Below are positions 8,400 to 16,599 of a stretch of DNA of 64,000 bases, piece after piece. Position numbers and translations under genes: made by a program. This DNA comes from Naasia lichenicola (GTDB taxonomy: Bacteria > Actinomycetota > Actinomycetes > Actinomycetales > Microbacteriaceae), in assembly GCF_004801885.1 (NCBI RefSeq), contig NZ_SSSM01000005.1:868001-932000 (forward strand), read 5' to 3'. Within the stretch, counting starts at the first letter, position 1. Each line of letters begins with the position of its first letter. The notes below the pieces were generated by a model that saw nothing but the letters and a program-made list of their open reading frames with translations, did no database searches and was not told the origin of the DNA.

Positions 8400-9398
8400 A
8401 TGTATTTCCACGTGCAGAAGTTCATCAACGACATCGCTGAGGACGAGCCGAATCCCGCGGCGGCGAACGCGCTCCAGGAGGGCCTCGGCGGACAGTTCGG
8501 CGAGATGCGCACCATGATGCAGTACCTGTTCCAGGCCATGAACTTCCGCGGCCCCGCCGCAAAGCCCTACCGCGATCTCATCCAGGGCATCGGCACCGAG
8601 GAGATCAGCCACGTCGAGCTGATCGGCACCACGATCTCGCGCCTGCTGGATGGTTCTCCGCAGTACCAGGGCAAGAAGAGCGACCCGATCGACAAGCCCG
8701 GCGCCGGCGGCGCGATCCCGCTCAACATCGCGCTCTCGGAGAGCAACATCCACCACTACCTCGTGGGCGCCCAGGGCGCGTTGCCCGTCGACTCCGCCGG
8801 GAACCCGTGGAGCGGCAGCTACGTCTACAACTCCGGCAACCTCGTGCTCGACCTGCTGTACAACCTCATGCTCGAGTCGACGGGCCGTCTGCAGAAGTGC
8901 CGCGTCTACGAGATGACGGACAACAAGACCGCTCGCTCCACGCTCGCGTACCTCATCGTCCGCGATCAGGCGCACGAGAACGCCTACGCCAAGGCGCTGG
9001 AGACGCTCGGGGTGAACTGGAGCGCCACGCTGCCCATTCCGAAGACCAACGCCGAGCGCTTCCCCGAGGTGAAGAAGCTCGTCGACATGGGGCTGCAGAG
9101 CAAGCAGTACAGCTTCGACCTCGCCGGGCAGTCCGAGGCCGGCCGCATCTTCCAGGGCGCATCGCCCTCGAACGACGGCACGACGCTCGACGCCAGCGAG
9201 CAGGCCCCGGAAGGCGTGCCCTCCGTCATCGCCCCCGAGCGCTTCGAGGAGTTCGCCCCCGGAGTGGACGCCGAGCTGCTGAAGCTCATCCAGGCCACGG
9301 CCGAGCTGGAGCTCGCCGAGGTGGAGAACCTCTTCGGACCGACGGCCGCGTCGCCGAGTTCCGCGGCGAAGCCGTCCACTGCGGCCGCCAAGAAGTGA
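8400..9398 (+). CDS. manganese catalase family protein (type 1 in this window)
   Basis: Non-haem dimanganese catalase of about 332 residues that dismutates hydrogen peroxide in the cytoplasm. All five expected di-metal ligands are visible with family spacing: Glu35, Glu68 and His71 (motif GTEEISHVE), Glu159 and His192. The pair at 159/192 keeps the 33-residue distance known from the lactobacillar enzyme. Start ATG 8400 follows GGGAGGT at 8390-8396; the frame open to 8376 adds a short unlikely leader. The C-terminal 60 residues are an acidic, Ala/Ser-rich tail. Two membrane-protein genes follow closely. It differs clearly in sequence from the second manganese catalase at 14.6-15.5 kb. Confidence 0.93.
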   Translation: MYFHVQKFINDIAEDEPNPAAANALQEGLGGQFGEMRTMMQYLFQAMNFRGPAAKPYRDLIQGIGTEEISHVELIGTTISRLLDGSPQYQGKKSDPIDKPGAGGAIPLNIALSESNIHHYLVGAQGALPVDSAGNPWSGSYVYNSGNLVLDLLYNLMLESTGRLQKCRVYEMTDNKTARSTLAYLIVRDQAHENAYAKALETLGVNWSATLPIPKTNAERFPEVKKLVDMGLQSKQYSFDLAGQSEAGRIFQGASPSNDGTTLDASEQAPEGVPSVIAPERFEEFAPGVDAELLKLIQATAELELAEVENLFGPTAASPSSAAKPSTAAAKK

Positions 9399-9441
9399 AT
9401 CGAATGCCGTCAACCCGTCCTCGATCCGAATCGGAGTAGTC

Positions 9442-10008
9442 ATGCCCCAACGCAACACCCTCGTCCGCAGCCTGCACGACGCGGGCATCGCAGCCTGGTT
9501 CGGCGGCTCCCTCATGGGAGTGGTCGGCCTCAACGGTGCCAGCGCCAAGGCGAAGGATCCCAGCGAACGGCTGGCGCTGTCCTCCGTGGGGTGGGCGCGC
9601 TGGGCGCCCGTGCAGTTGGCCGCGATCCTGGCCCACGGCATCGGGGGAGTGGGGCTCATCCTCGGCAACAAGACGCGTCTCGTGGGCCAGCAGGAGAGCC
9701 GCACCAACACCATCGTCAAGCTGGGCGTCACGGGCCTGGCCGCGGGCGCGACCCTCTACTCCGGACTGCTCGGCGGCACGATCGCGAAGCACGCATCGGA
9801 GGGGGCCGAAGGCGTCACCGAACCCTCCTCCGAGTCGTCGGCGAAGCTGGCCACGGCGCAGCGTCAGCAGAAGATCGTCCAGTGGATTCCTCCTGTCCTC
9901 ACTCTGATCGTCATCGTGCTGGGAGCGCAGCAGGGCGAGCAGCAGCGGCCCATCAAGGGCCTGTTCCAGACCACCTTGAAGAACCTCGGAGTCACTCGCC
10001 ATGGCTGA
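9442..10008 (+). CDS. membrane protein downstream of manganese catalase
   Basis: A 188-residue protein with three to four predicted membrane segments: about residues 12-30 (Gly-rich), 48-75, 92-115 and a strong one at about 146-166. A polar, Ser/Glu-rich loop lies between the last two. I do not assign it to a named family. It begins 43 bp after the catalase gene and overlaps the next gene by 8 bp, so the three are probably one transcript. A role in peroxide or envelope stress is inferred from that linkage alone. Confidence 0.75.
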   Translation: MPQRNTLVRSLHDAGIAAWFGGSLMGVVGLNGASAKAKDPSERLALSSVGWARWAPVQLAAILAHGIGGVGLILGNKTRLVGQQESRTNTIVKLGVTGLAAGATLYSGLLGGTIAKHASEGAEGVTEPSSESSAKLATAQRQQKIVQWIPPVLTLIVIVLGAQQGEQQRPIKGLFQTTLKNLGVTRHG

Positions 10009-10540
10009 TAAGTCGGAGTCGCTGCTCGTGCGAGCCGTGGCACACCTCGAGCGGGCTCGAGGGCTGGACGGGGCGATCAGAGCTCTCGCGCCGAAGGTGC
10101 GCCGTGCGCCGCAGGCGGTGCTCGACCTGTTGCACGGTGCTCCACTCGGGCACGCGGTGCATCCCGTCGCGGTGCTCGTGCCAGCTGGAGCATGGATCTC
10201 GGCCTCCGTCCTCGACTTCCTCCCGGGGAGCGAGCGAGCGGCCCGCCGCCTCGTCGCGGTGGGCCTGCTGAGCGCCGCACCCACCTCGGCGTCAGGGCTC
10301 GCCGACTGGTCCAGCCTCAACACGCCTCAGCAGCGGGTGGGCATCGTGCACGCGTCAGCCAACGTTCTCGCCTGGTTCCTGTACGCCGCGTCCTGGCTTC
10401 AGCGTCGCAAGGGAAATGACGGTCGCGGCAAGCTGCTCGCTCTCGCCGCCCTCGGCGTGCTCGGCGGATCGGGCTACCTGGGCGGACATCTCGTGTACCG
10501 CCAGGGCGCCCGTGTGGAGACCCGATCGACCTCGAGCTGA
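10001..10540 (+). CDS. DUF2231-type membrane protein
   Basis: A 179-residue four-TM protein matching the DUF2231 pattern. The key feature is LLHGAPLGHAVHPVAVLVP at about residues 42-60, where paired His residues lie at the start of TM1. Three further hydrophobic segments follow (about 83-100, 112-130, 145-165). DUF2231 proteins are often fused to or encoded beside Rieske or haem proteins and are thought to bind haem or work in redox chains, but no such partner is fused here. The start overlaps the preceding gene by 8 bp, which implies translational coupling. Confidence 0.8.
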   Translation: MADKSESLLVRAVAHLERARGLDGAIRALAPKVRRAPQAVLDLLHGAPLGHAVHPVAVLVPAGAWISASVLDFLPGSERAARRLVAVGLLSAAPTSASGLADWSSLNTPQQRVGIVHASANVLAWFLYAASWLQRRKGNDGRGKLLALAALGVLGGSGYLGGHLVYRQGARVETRSTSS

Positions 10541-10558
10541 GAACCGGATCCTCAGAGC

Positions 10559-10771
10559 TCAGTCCACGGTGAGGCCCGACTCGGGGTCGTCGTCGGAGAG
10601 CCAGGCTTCGCGGTCGCTGACGGTGTGGCCCAGGAGTTCGTCGACGACCCAGCCGAGGTCCATGCAGGTCAGAGTCGTCTCGGGATCCTCGACCGGAAGG
10701 CTGTATTCCGGGTCGGTGTAGTAGACGCGATTCAGCGGGGACCTGCGCCGTTTCGGGCGGCCGAGTATCAT
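10559..10771 (-). CDS. small hypothetical protein
   Basis: A 70-residue protein with a basic N-terminus (GRPKRRR) and an acidic C-terminal half (DREAWLSDDDPESG). It has no membrane segment and no recognised domain. The composition and codon use are those of a real actinobacterial gene rather than a shadow, and no gene overlaps it. It ends 18 bp after the convergent DUF2231 gene and its start faces the low-GC ATPase gene at 10795. It may mark the native edge of the acquired segment. The function is unknown. Confidence 0.5.
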   Translation of the reverse strand: MILGRPKRRRSPLNRVYYTDPEYSLPVEDPETTLTCMDLGWVVDELLGHTVSDREAWLSDDDPESGLTVD

Positions 10772-10794
10772 GCGGGACTACTGCCACCGAAGGG

Positions 10795-12315
10795 GTGCTC
10801 GGGTTGACGAATAAGCAAAAGAGGCCAGCCTTCCGGGATCTATATTTCGGCAAGAGTGACTCCAAAAATGAGCTCTCAGGTGATCGAGACGATTTCGTTA
10901 GAAGTTTTATCGACCTCAATCGCATTACGGACCAGGTCATCGCAGGCGAAAAGACGTTAGTTCTGGGTCCGAAAGGCACGGGCAAGTCAGCGCTCGCATG
11001 GTTTCTGGATGCTTCGCAACACGGGCAAAATTATCTTTGCACCGTCCGAGATGCTTCCGACTTACCCTTAGCAGACATTCCCCGTCTTCAAACCGGTCAG
11101 CCGGCGGGAACAGAGCGCACGGTTGCCGCATGGAAATTCATACTCCTCTGCAACTATCTGGCGTTGCTCCTGACCGATCAATCCTGCGAAATTCCAAACC
11201 GCGTCGAGGTCGATCGGGTTACTAAGCTTCTTCGAAAATATGGATTTATGGGTGACACTTCGGGGCGCGCAATCCTAGACATATCGAATACCACCATCGA
11301 GATACCCATCCCGAAAATCGGCACAATCTATCGACGGGAGAGCAGTTCGACTCTTAACATTTATTCCTTGCTGCCCTATCTAGAGGACTGGGCGGCTAAT
11401 GCTAGGTCGGCTAACCGCCACATGCTGATGTTGGATGGTCTTGACTCCATCTTCTTGAACGATGCAAAGTATGACGAAAGCCTCGCTTCGCTCGTGCAGG
11501 CTGCATACACGATCAATCAGAAGCTGGCCAGCGTCGGCGCAACTGGAAGCGTCGTGCTACTGCTGCGAAATGACGTTTTCAATCGCGTTTCCCTTGTGCT
11601 TCCTGATTCACAAAAAATGCGCGACGACTACGCGGTCGAACTCGACTGGCGCGTACTTTCGGGAGCGGTCGGTGCTCAAGCTCCCCTCATTAGACTCGTC
11701 AACGGCAAGGCCGCCCGCGCGCTTAGTGTCGCGGCAATAGATGTACTCTCGTACTTTCCCGCGTCCATCGAACTTGGCGGCAGTCAGGGAAGCGAACCTC
11801 GCTTTATCGAGCGGCTCCAGTATTTTCTCAATCTCACGAGACATACGCCGCGCGACCTTCTCCGATTGTTCGAAGAGATCCGGAAGGTGGAAGAATCTGG
11901 CGTGTTCCCGTCAGCAACGCCCACCTTGCGAAGAGACGTTATTCGGGAAGGTGTACTGCAATACGCCACCAAATACTTCACAGGTGCCATACGTAACGAA
12001 TTTGCCGGATATGAGCAGGGCCCGCAAGAAGCTCAGCTCGCACTGGCCGCGCTTCAAAATCTGAAACGTCAAAATTTTGACCGGAACCTCTTTGCGGCCG
12101 GCCTCGCCGAGTTGGGAGAGAGTCGACCCGAAGTCGTTGATCGCCTACTCCGGCTGCTCTTCTATGCAGGGGCGGTGGGGAACACGGTTTCCGTTCGCGG
12201 TGGAAGCTACTTGCAGTTCTATCACCGCCGGGACGACTCGGCCGTGTACCTGAAGGGAAGCTTCGTTCTTCACAACGCCCTTTGTCACGCTTGGACAATT
12301 CCCTTCACGTACTGA
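10795..12315 (+). CDS. P-loop ATPase, Sll1717-like; probably acquired
   Basis: A 506-residue P-loop NTPase. Walker A is GPKGTGKS at residues 58-65 and a Walker B-like strand LMLDGLDSIF is at about 211-220. The N-terminal YFGKSDSKNEL (about residues 17-27) matches the F-G-x-acidic block of a poorly characterised bacterial ATPase family often annotated as Sll1717-like. An arginine-rich region TRHTPRDLLRLFEEIRKVEE (about 350-370) may be a sensor or arginine-finger segment. Codon use is visibly unlike its neighbours: many A/T-ending codons (AAA, ATT, TTT, GAA) and a GC content well below that of the window. This indicates recent transfer. It stands alone, with no nuclease or toxin next to it. Relatives are sometimes found in defence loci, but a defence role here is only inference. 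GTG 10795 or TTG 10804 could be the start. Confidence 0.8.
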   Translation: MLGLTNKQKRPAFRDLYFGKSDSKNELSGDRDDFVRSFIDLNRITDQVIAGEKTLVLGPKGTGKSALAWFLDASQHGQNYLCTVRDASDLPLADIPRLQTGQPAGTERTVAAWKFILLCNYLALLLTDQSCEIPNRVEVDRVTKLLRKYGFMGDTSGRAILDISNTTIEIPIPKIGTIYRRESSSTLNIYSLLPYLEDWAANARSANRHMLMLDGLDSIFLNDAKYDESLASLVQAAYTINQKLASVGATGSVVLLLRNDVFNRVSLVLPDSQKMRDDYAVELDWRVLSGAVGAQAPLIRLVNGKAARALSVAAIDVLSYFPASIELGGSQGSEPRFIERLQYFLNLTRHTPRDLLRLFEEIRKVEESGVFPSATPTLRRDVIREGVLQYATKYFTGAIRNEFAGYEQGPQEAQLALAALQNLKRQNFDRNLFAAGLAELGESRPEVVDRLLRLLFYAGAVGNTVSVRGGSYLQFYHRRDDSAVYLKGSFVLHNALCHAWTIPFTY

Positions 12316-12593
12316 CGGCGGGAGAGCCATGAAAGCGGCGCAGGGATGTCGACCCGAGCGGACGCCAACGGGGAGGACGTAGGTCCGATCGACGCGTCGG
12401 AGTCGGACGCCTCGGACTCGTTCGATCCCGCGCTCATGACTACATCGAACACCCACCCTCCGACATCGGAAGCGCTGATCAGATGGTCAATGCGGCAGAA
12501 CTGGGCAACTCACCGACCCCGCCAGGACAGACATTTCCGAGATCCATTGCCGATACCCACAAGAACCGCCCGGGCGGCGTCCCGAGGTGTCGT
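12316..12593. other. gene-free junction after the low-GC ATPase
   Basis: This 278-bp stretch separates the acquired ATPase gene from the TetR-like gene. GC returns to the level of the window within it. I see no direct repeat, tRNA fragment or transposase remnant that would mark an integration boundary. A plus-strand frame from 12346 begins plausibly but soon loses coding character and runs antisense through the TetR-like gene, so I do not call it. Confidence 0.5.
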
Positions 12594-13289
12594 TCAGCGC
12601 CGCGTGAGCAGCGCCTCGACGATCTCCTCCATGTCGAGTTCGTCGGGCTGCTGGCGGATGGGCCGCCCGTACTCCCGGTAGCCGGCACCGATGAGATCGA
12701 TCGCAGCATTCCGTAGGTCGAGCTCGGCATCCAGACGGCCGAGTTCGACCTCTCGGCCGAGGTACTGCTCGAGGCCGGAACGCAGCTGGGCGAGCACCGG
12801 CACACCGGATGCCCGCGGTGACGCCAGCGCGGTCCGAACCGCCTGTCGCGTCGCCGCGAGCGTCGCGCAGTGCAGAGCGAGCGGGTTCAACGCGCGAGTC
12901 AGGTACTGGGCGACATTGCCCTCCACCGTCCCGCTGCCGGCCGCGTGATGCAGTCTGTCGATATCGAGCGACGCGAATTCCAGCCGCCGCTGCACGAGCA
13001 CGACGAACAGGCTGTCGAGATCGCCGAACATGCGCTCGACTTCGCCAGAGGAGGTCCTCAGCTCCCGACCCAGATCCGCATGGAGCATTCCATCGACTCC
13101 CGCTCGGATGAGCAGATCCTCGACCCCGCAGAGCAGCTCTTCGCGCCGCTCCAGGGTCCTCGCCGACCGGTCTCGAGCCGTAGCGAGGGCCTGGGCGAGA
13201 CGTCCGGTGAGCCGCCACTGCGAACGGACCCCGTCGCCCGGAAGCAGGGGAGGCGCGAGTTGGCCGCTGGTCGACAGATCGATTGCCAT
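12594..13289 (-). CDS. TetR/AcrR-like transcriptional regulator
   Basis: A 231-residue protein with the layout of a TetR-family regulator. After a 40-residue extension there is a helix-turn-helix-like region (about residues 50-95) with the arrangement AVEDLLIRAGVDGMLHADLGRELRTSSGEVERMFGDLDSLFVVLVQRR-like in spacing. A helical ligand-binding domain follows. The HTH is divergent: the usual S-x-x-x-Y-x-H-F block is replaced by GEVERMFGDLDSL. It is therefore called TetR-like rather than a firm TetR. Divergent from the small gene at 13438, with 148 bp between. The ligand and target are unknown. Confidence 0.65.
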   Translation of the reverse strand: MAIDLSTSGQLAPPLLPGDGVRSQWRLTGRLAQALATARDRSARTLERREELLCGVEDLLIRAGVDGMLHADLGRELRTSSGEVERMFGDLDSLFVVLVQRRLEFASLDIDRLHHAAGSGTVEGNVAQYLTRALNPLALHCATLAATRQAVRTALASPRASGVPVLAQLRSGLEQYLGREVELGRLDAELDLRNAAIDLIGAGYREYGRPIRQQPDELDMEEIVEALLTRR

Positions 13290-13437
13290 CCCTCGATATT
13301 CGCCGGTTCCGGAGAGGAGCGATGGGGGTTGCGTATCCCCGATGAACAGCGTATGAGGGTTGCTCAGGGACTCCCGTACTCCGAGCGATCATGGAGCGGG
13401 CGCGGGTAAGAAGGAGGGAAGTCCTCGAGAGGAGCAG

Positions 13438-13695
13438 ATGATGGATCTTGGACAGTACGCCGGCTACCCCCTCCCGCACGCGGTGCGGACGGCTTTCGGA
13501 GTGGAGACCGCGCAGCAGCTCGCCGACCAGCTCGGAATCACCGGCACGCTGACGCCCGACCGGGCTCGCGAAGCGGAGAGCGCCTACAACTCATATCGCG
13601 CCGGCGACACCGCACCCGCACGGTCGCTGCTGGTGAGTCTCGGGGTCACCGAGCAGATGGCCGCGGACGCTGTCACCAAGCTGCCTCAGCTCTGA
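13438..13695 (+). CDS. small hypothetical protein
   Basis: An 85-residue (84 if the second ATG is used) soluble helical protein. Blocks VETAQQLADQLGITGTLT and LLVSLGVTEQMAADAV suggest two small helical units that could be mistaken for a degenerate HTH, but no family is recognised. The start is taken at ATG 13438, after GAGAGGAG. The in-frame extension to 13360 runs through the promoter of the divergent regulator. It is convergent with the DUF7882-type gene at 13726. Confidence 0.65.
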   Translation: MMDLGQYAGYPLPHAVRTAFGVETAQQLADQLGITGTLTPDRAREAESAYNSYRAGDTAPARSLLVSLGVTEQMAADAVTKLPQL

Positions 13696-13725
13696 CCGCG
13701 TCGCACGCGCAGAGCCTGTCGGCGA

Positions 13726-14064
13726 CTAGCCGCCGACTCGCGTCGAAACTGCCTCGCCTGACCCCGGCGCCGGCTCCGGGATGGGGCTGAGGCCGTTGGG
13801 GCTGTTCGCCGCCAGCATCAGGACGTCGATCCACTCCTTGTTGATCGACGGCTCCTTGCTTCCGTCGAACTGGAAGTAGACCGGGATGCCGGGCGCCAAC
13901 CAGACCGTGCCGCGACCCGATCCGTTCGCCAGGCCGACCACCCAGTTGAACGAGAAGCTCTCCTGCCGGCGGAACTTGGCGAGGATCACCAATCGGAGGT
14001 GCGCCAGCACCCGATCCTCGATGGTGACGACGGCTGAACGTCCGTCGTAGACGAGTGTTCCCAT
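13726..14064 (-). CDS. DUF7882-type protein characteristic of Microbacteriaceae
   Basis: A 112-residue soluble protein matching a small family that, in my experience, is almost confined to Microbacteriaceae and is sometimes misannotated as ATP-dependent DNA ligase. Conserved blocks are MGTLVYDG at the N-terminus, FDG near residue 68, EDRVLAHLRLVI (about 16-27), RRQESFSFNW (about 32-41), WLAPGIPVYFQF (about 55-66) and EWIDVLMLAANSPNGL (about 76-91). The function is unknown. It is the first of two genes reading leftward here. Useful as a taxonomic marker for the window. Confidence 0.85.
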   Translation of the reverse strand: MGTLVYDGRSAVVTIEDRVLAHLRLVILAKFRRQESFSFNWVVGLANGSGRGTVWLAPGIPVYFQFDGSKEPSINKEWIDVLMLAANSPNGLSPIPEPAPGSGEAVSTRVGG

Positions 14065-14123
14065 AGGTCCTTTTCACGAGAGTGGAGGTCACGGCGAGCT
14101 GTGCTTCTCCAGCATCGCCGAAA

Positions 14124-14450
14124 TCAGGAGTCGAACGCCGGGAATTCCGCTTCGGGGCTCTCCATCTCGATGTTATGGGGCGTGAGATGTCCGATCTTGC
14201 GCCGAAGCTCGGCAATGGCCGCCGCGGCATCCAGATCGACCTGCGGGCTGTCGGTGGTGCCCGACATCATCTGGCTCGCCGGCCCGAGGAGGAGCTCCAC
14301 CTCCGCCTGAGTCCCGTCCGACCCGACGGTGGGGATCGAGACGGTGTCCGACGTGTCGTTCAGTGCGAGTGACCGTGCATAGTCGATGACGAGCTCGGCC
14401 ACCGTGTCGTCGGTCACGATGACCTGCGAGAGATAGGCGATGGTGCGCAT
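14124..14450 (-). CDS. hypothetical protein
   Basis: A 108-residue acidic protein. The N-terminal half (IAYLSQVIVTDDTVAELVIDYA) looks like an alpha/beta unit. The C-terminal half contains AAAAIAELRRKIGHLTP, a likely amphipathic helix. No cysteine pair, signal peptide or membrane segment is seen, and I recognise no family. It lies 59 bp upstream of the DUF7882-type gene on the same strand and 136 bp downstream of the second manganese catalase gene, so it could belong to the same transcription unit. Confidence 0.65.
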   Translation of the reverse strand: MRTIAYLSQVIVTDDTVAELVIDYARSLALNDTSDTVSIPTVGSDGTQAEVELLLGPASQMMSGTTDSPQVDLDAAAAIAELRRKIGHLTPHNIEMESPEAEFPAFDS

Positions 14451-14586
14451 CTGACAACTCTTCCTGATCGTTAGGGGATTGCGCTACCGGCCGACCGATG
14501 GGCGGACTGCGCACGAGCTGACCGCGGGTGAACGCGATCGAGCCCCGCCGGAACTCCGACGGGGCATCGACCCGAGGCGCCGCGGC

Positions 14587-15474
14587 CTACTCCTTGTTGA
14601 GCTTGTCCTGCACCAGTCCCGCGGTCTTCTCGATCACGTTGGGGACCTCGGTGGTGCCGTAGAAGCGCGAGTCCGGGTGGGTCGGCGGGGGCATCGGCAC
14701 GGTGGACGTCGGTCCGTCGTGGTAGCTGAACTCGCCCATCCCGTCGGGGGTCGGTCCGCTCGCCCAGCTGCCTTCCTTGGCGGCGGCGCCATCGGAGAAG
14801 TTGAGGTACTGGTACGCCACCTCTTCGTGCTCCTTGTTCTTCGGGAAGTTGCTCGGCACGGGGAATCCCTCCAGGCCCTCGGCGCGCAGCTCGGCGGCCG
14901 CGGCCATCCACTGGTTCTGATGCATGGTGTCTCGCGCGATGAGGAAGGCGAGCAGGTCGCGCACGCCCTTGTCGTTGGTCATGTGGAACAGGCGCGCGGC
15001 CGCCAGCCTGCCCTGCATCTCGATGTTGGCGTTGGAGGTGAAATCGGCGAGCATGTTGCCGCTCGCCGTCACGTATCCGCCTGACCACGGGTTGCCGTTG
15101 CTGTCCACGGGGCGCGCTCCGGCGCCCGCGACGATCGCGTGCTGCACATCCATGCCGCCGACCACGGCGGCGACCACTGGATCGTCCTGAACCGCGTCCG
15201 ACGTGATGCCGACGGGGGCCTTCTCGAGCAGCTGGGCGATCATGATGGCGAGCATCTCGACGTGCCCCATCTCCTCCGCTCCGATGCCGTAGAGCAGGTC
15301 TCGGTACTTGCCCGGGATGTGCGCGTTCCACGCCTGGAATCCGTACTGCATGGCGACGGTGATCTCCCCGTACTGACCACCGAGGATCTCCTGGAGCTTT
15401 CGGGCGAACACGGCATCCGGCGCATCGGGGACGGCCTTGAACTGCAGCTCTTGACGGTGGAAAAACACGATCAT
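14587..15474 (-). CDS. manganese catalase family protein (type 2 in this window)
   Basis: A 295-residue dimanganese catalase-like protein that should decompose hydrogen peroxide. The ligand set is complete: Glu37, Glu68 and His71 (motif GAEEMGHVE), Glu152 and His185, again 33 residues apart. Start ATG 15474 is chosen because an AGGAGG-type site lies immediately upstream (complement of 15475-15480); the frame to 15516 runs into the promoter. It is more like the common bacterial manganese catalases than the protein at 8.4 kb, which carries a long acidic tail. A promoter-like element lies 40-80 bp upstream. Confidence 0.93.
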   Translation of the reverse strand: MIVFFHRQELQFKAVPDAPDAVFARKLQEILGGQYGEITVAMQYGFQAWNAHIPGKYRDLLYGIGAEEMGHVEMLAIMIAQLLEKAPVGITSDAVQDDPVVAAVVGGMDVQHAIVAGAGARPVDSNGNPWSGGYVTASGNMLADFTSNANIEMQGRLAAARLFHMTNDKGVRDLLAFLIARDTMHQNQWMAAAAELRAEGLEGFPVPSNFPKNKEHEEVAYQYLNFSDGAAAKEGSWASGPTPDGMGEFSYHDGPTSTVPMPPPTHPDSRFYGTTEVPNVIEKTAGLVQDKLNKE

Positions 15475-15513
15475 CCTCCTCGTTGGCTCCCCGGCGGGCG
15501 CCGGGGCTGTTTT

Positions 15514-15553
15514 CACGCTAGGACGGGTAGCCCGAGAAGGCCGCCCCCTTGCG
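15514..15553 (-). promoter_or_regulatory. promoter-like element A (CGCAAGGGGG-N21-CCTAGCGTG)
   Basis: Read on the minus strand, CGCAAGGGGG is followed after exactly 21 bp by CCTAGCGTG. The second box is about 40 bp from the manganese catalase ATG at 15474. The identical two boxes at the same spacing occur at 24317-24356, and a near-identical pair at 17491-17529. The boxes sit where -35 and -10 elements would be expected. They do not look like housekeeping hexamers, which suggests an alternative sigma factor. Confidence 0.6.
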
Positions 15554-15720
15554 TCGATGAGGGAAAGGTGCGAAGGAAGGCCGCGTCCAGGGTCTTCTAC
15601 CCACCTTGGCTAGGGGAGACAACCCCTTGGCCCGACCTGTGCGGAGTGCTTGCCTGAAGTCGGGGTGAGGCCGCTCGACGGCTGCGCCCGTCGAACATTC
15701 GCGACGAGCCGGAGGCGATC

Positions 15721-16560
15721 ATGTCGATTCCCGAACAGCAGCAGCAGGTACCGGGCACGGACCAGGCGATGGATCCCAAGCCCGACTACGGCGAGGGGAG
15801 CTACCGGGGCAGCGGAAGGCTGACGGGCAAGGTGGCCCTCCTCACGGGTGCCGACAGTGGCATCGGCAAGGCCGTCGCCCTGGCCTTCGCCCGAGAGGGC
15901 GCAGACGTGGCCGTCGTCTACCTCAGCGAGCACACCGACGCGCAGGAGACCGCCCGGTTCATCGAGGAGGCGGGTCGCACCAGCCTGCTCATCCCCACCG
16001 ACCTCGCCGACCCCGACAACTGCCGCGAGGCGGTGCGCCAGACGGTGGAGCAGTTCGGACGGATCGACGTCCTGGTGCACAACGCCGCGTACCAGATGAC
16101 CCGAGAGACGCTCGACGAGATCCCCGATGACGAATGGGATCACACGCTGGCCGTGAACCTCAGCGCCTATTTCCACCTCGTGAAGGCTGCCGTGCCGCAG
16201 ATGCCCTCGGGCGCGTCGATCATCGCCACCTCGTCCGTGCAGGCGGACACTCCCACCCCGGAGCTGCTGCCCTACGCCGTGACGAAGGCCGGCATCGCCA
16301 ACATGACGGCATCGCTCGCCCAGATGCTCGCAGATAAGGGCATCCGCGCCAACGCTGTCGCGCCGGGCCCGGTCTGGACGCCGCTGATCCCGTCCACGAT
16401 GCCCCCTGAGAAGGTGGAGGACTTCGGAACGCAGGTGCCGCTCGGTCGAGCCGGGCAGCCGGCGGAGCTGGCACCGGTCTATGTGATGCTCGCCTCCGAC
16501 GAGGCGAGCTACATCTCCGGTGCCGTCATCCCGGTGACGGGCGGCAAGCCGTTCCTGTGA
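15721..16560 (+). CDS. SDR family oxidoreductase, general-stress type
   Basis: A 279-residue NAD(P)-dependent short-chain dehydrogenase with the long N-terminal extension typical of the general-stress-protein 39/YhdF-like branch (DPKPDYGEGSYRGSGRL, about residues 19-35). The cofactor motif is TGADSGIG (42-49) and the NAA strand is at about 121-123. The catalytic pattern is Ser of ATSSVQAD followed by Tyr185 and Lys189 (YAVTK). The C-terminal VTGGKPFL is typical of the fold. The substrate is unknown; relatives are induced by general stress. The gene is divergent from the manganese catalase across 246 bp. Confidence 0.92.
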   Translation: MSIPEQQQQVPGTDQAMDPKPDYGEGSYRGSGRLTGKVALLTGADSGIGKAVALAFAREGADVAVVYLSEHTDAQETARFIEEAGRTSLLIPTDLADPDNCREAVRQTVEQFGRIDVLVHNAAYQMTRETLDEIPDDEWDHTLAVNLSAYFHLVKAAVPQMPSGASIIATSSVQADTPTPELLPYAVTKAGIANMTASLAQMLADKGIRANAVAPGPVWTPLIPSTMPPEKVEDFGTQVPLGRAGQPAELAPVYVMLASDEASYISGAVIPVTGGKPFL

Positions 16561-16599
16561 GCGACGCCCGGCGTCGGAGGGGGAGCGCCGACCGATCGC

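Noticed and set aside
7518-9731. A 737-codon minus-strand frame
   Set aside because: Antisense to the glycosyltransferase and manganese catalase genes, whose families are unmistakable.
12346-12681. A 111-codon plus-strand ORF after the acquired ATPase
   Set aside because: The start looks plausible but the second half is the reverse of the TetR-like gene and is Ser/Arg-rich; no RBS and no domain.
16562-16576. CGACGCC-C-GGCGTCG palindrome after the SDR gene as a terminator
   Set aside because: The one-base gap leaves no room for a hairpin loop; it can only be a DNA palindrome and has no clear role.
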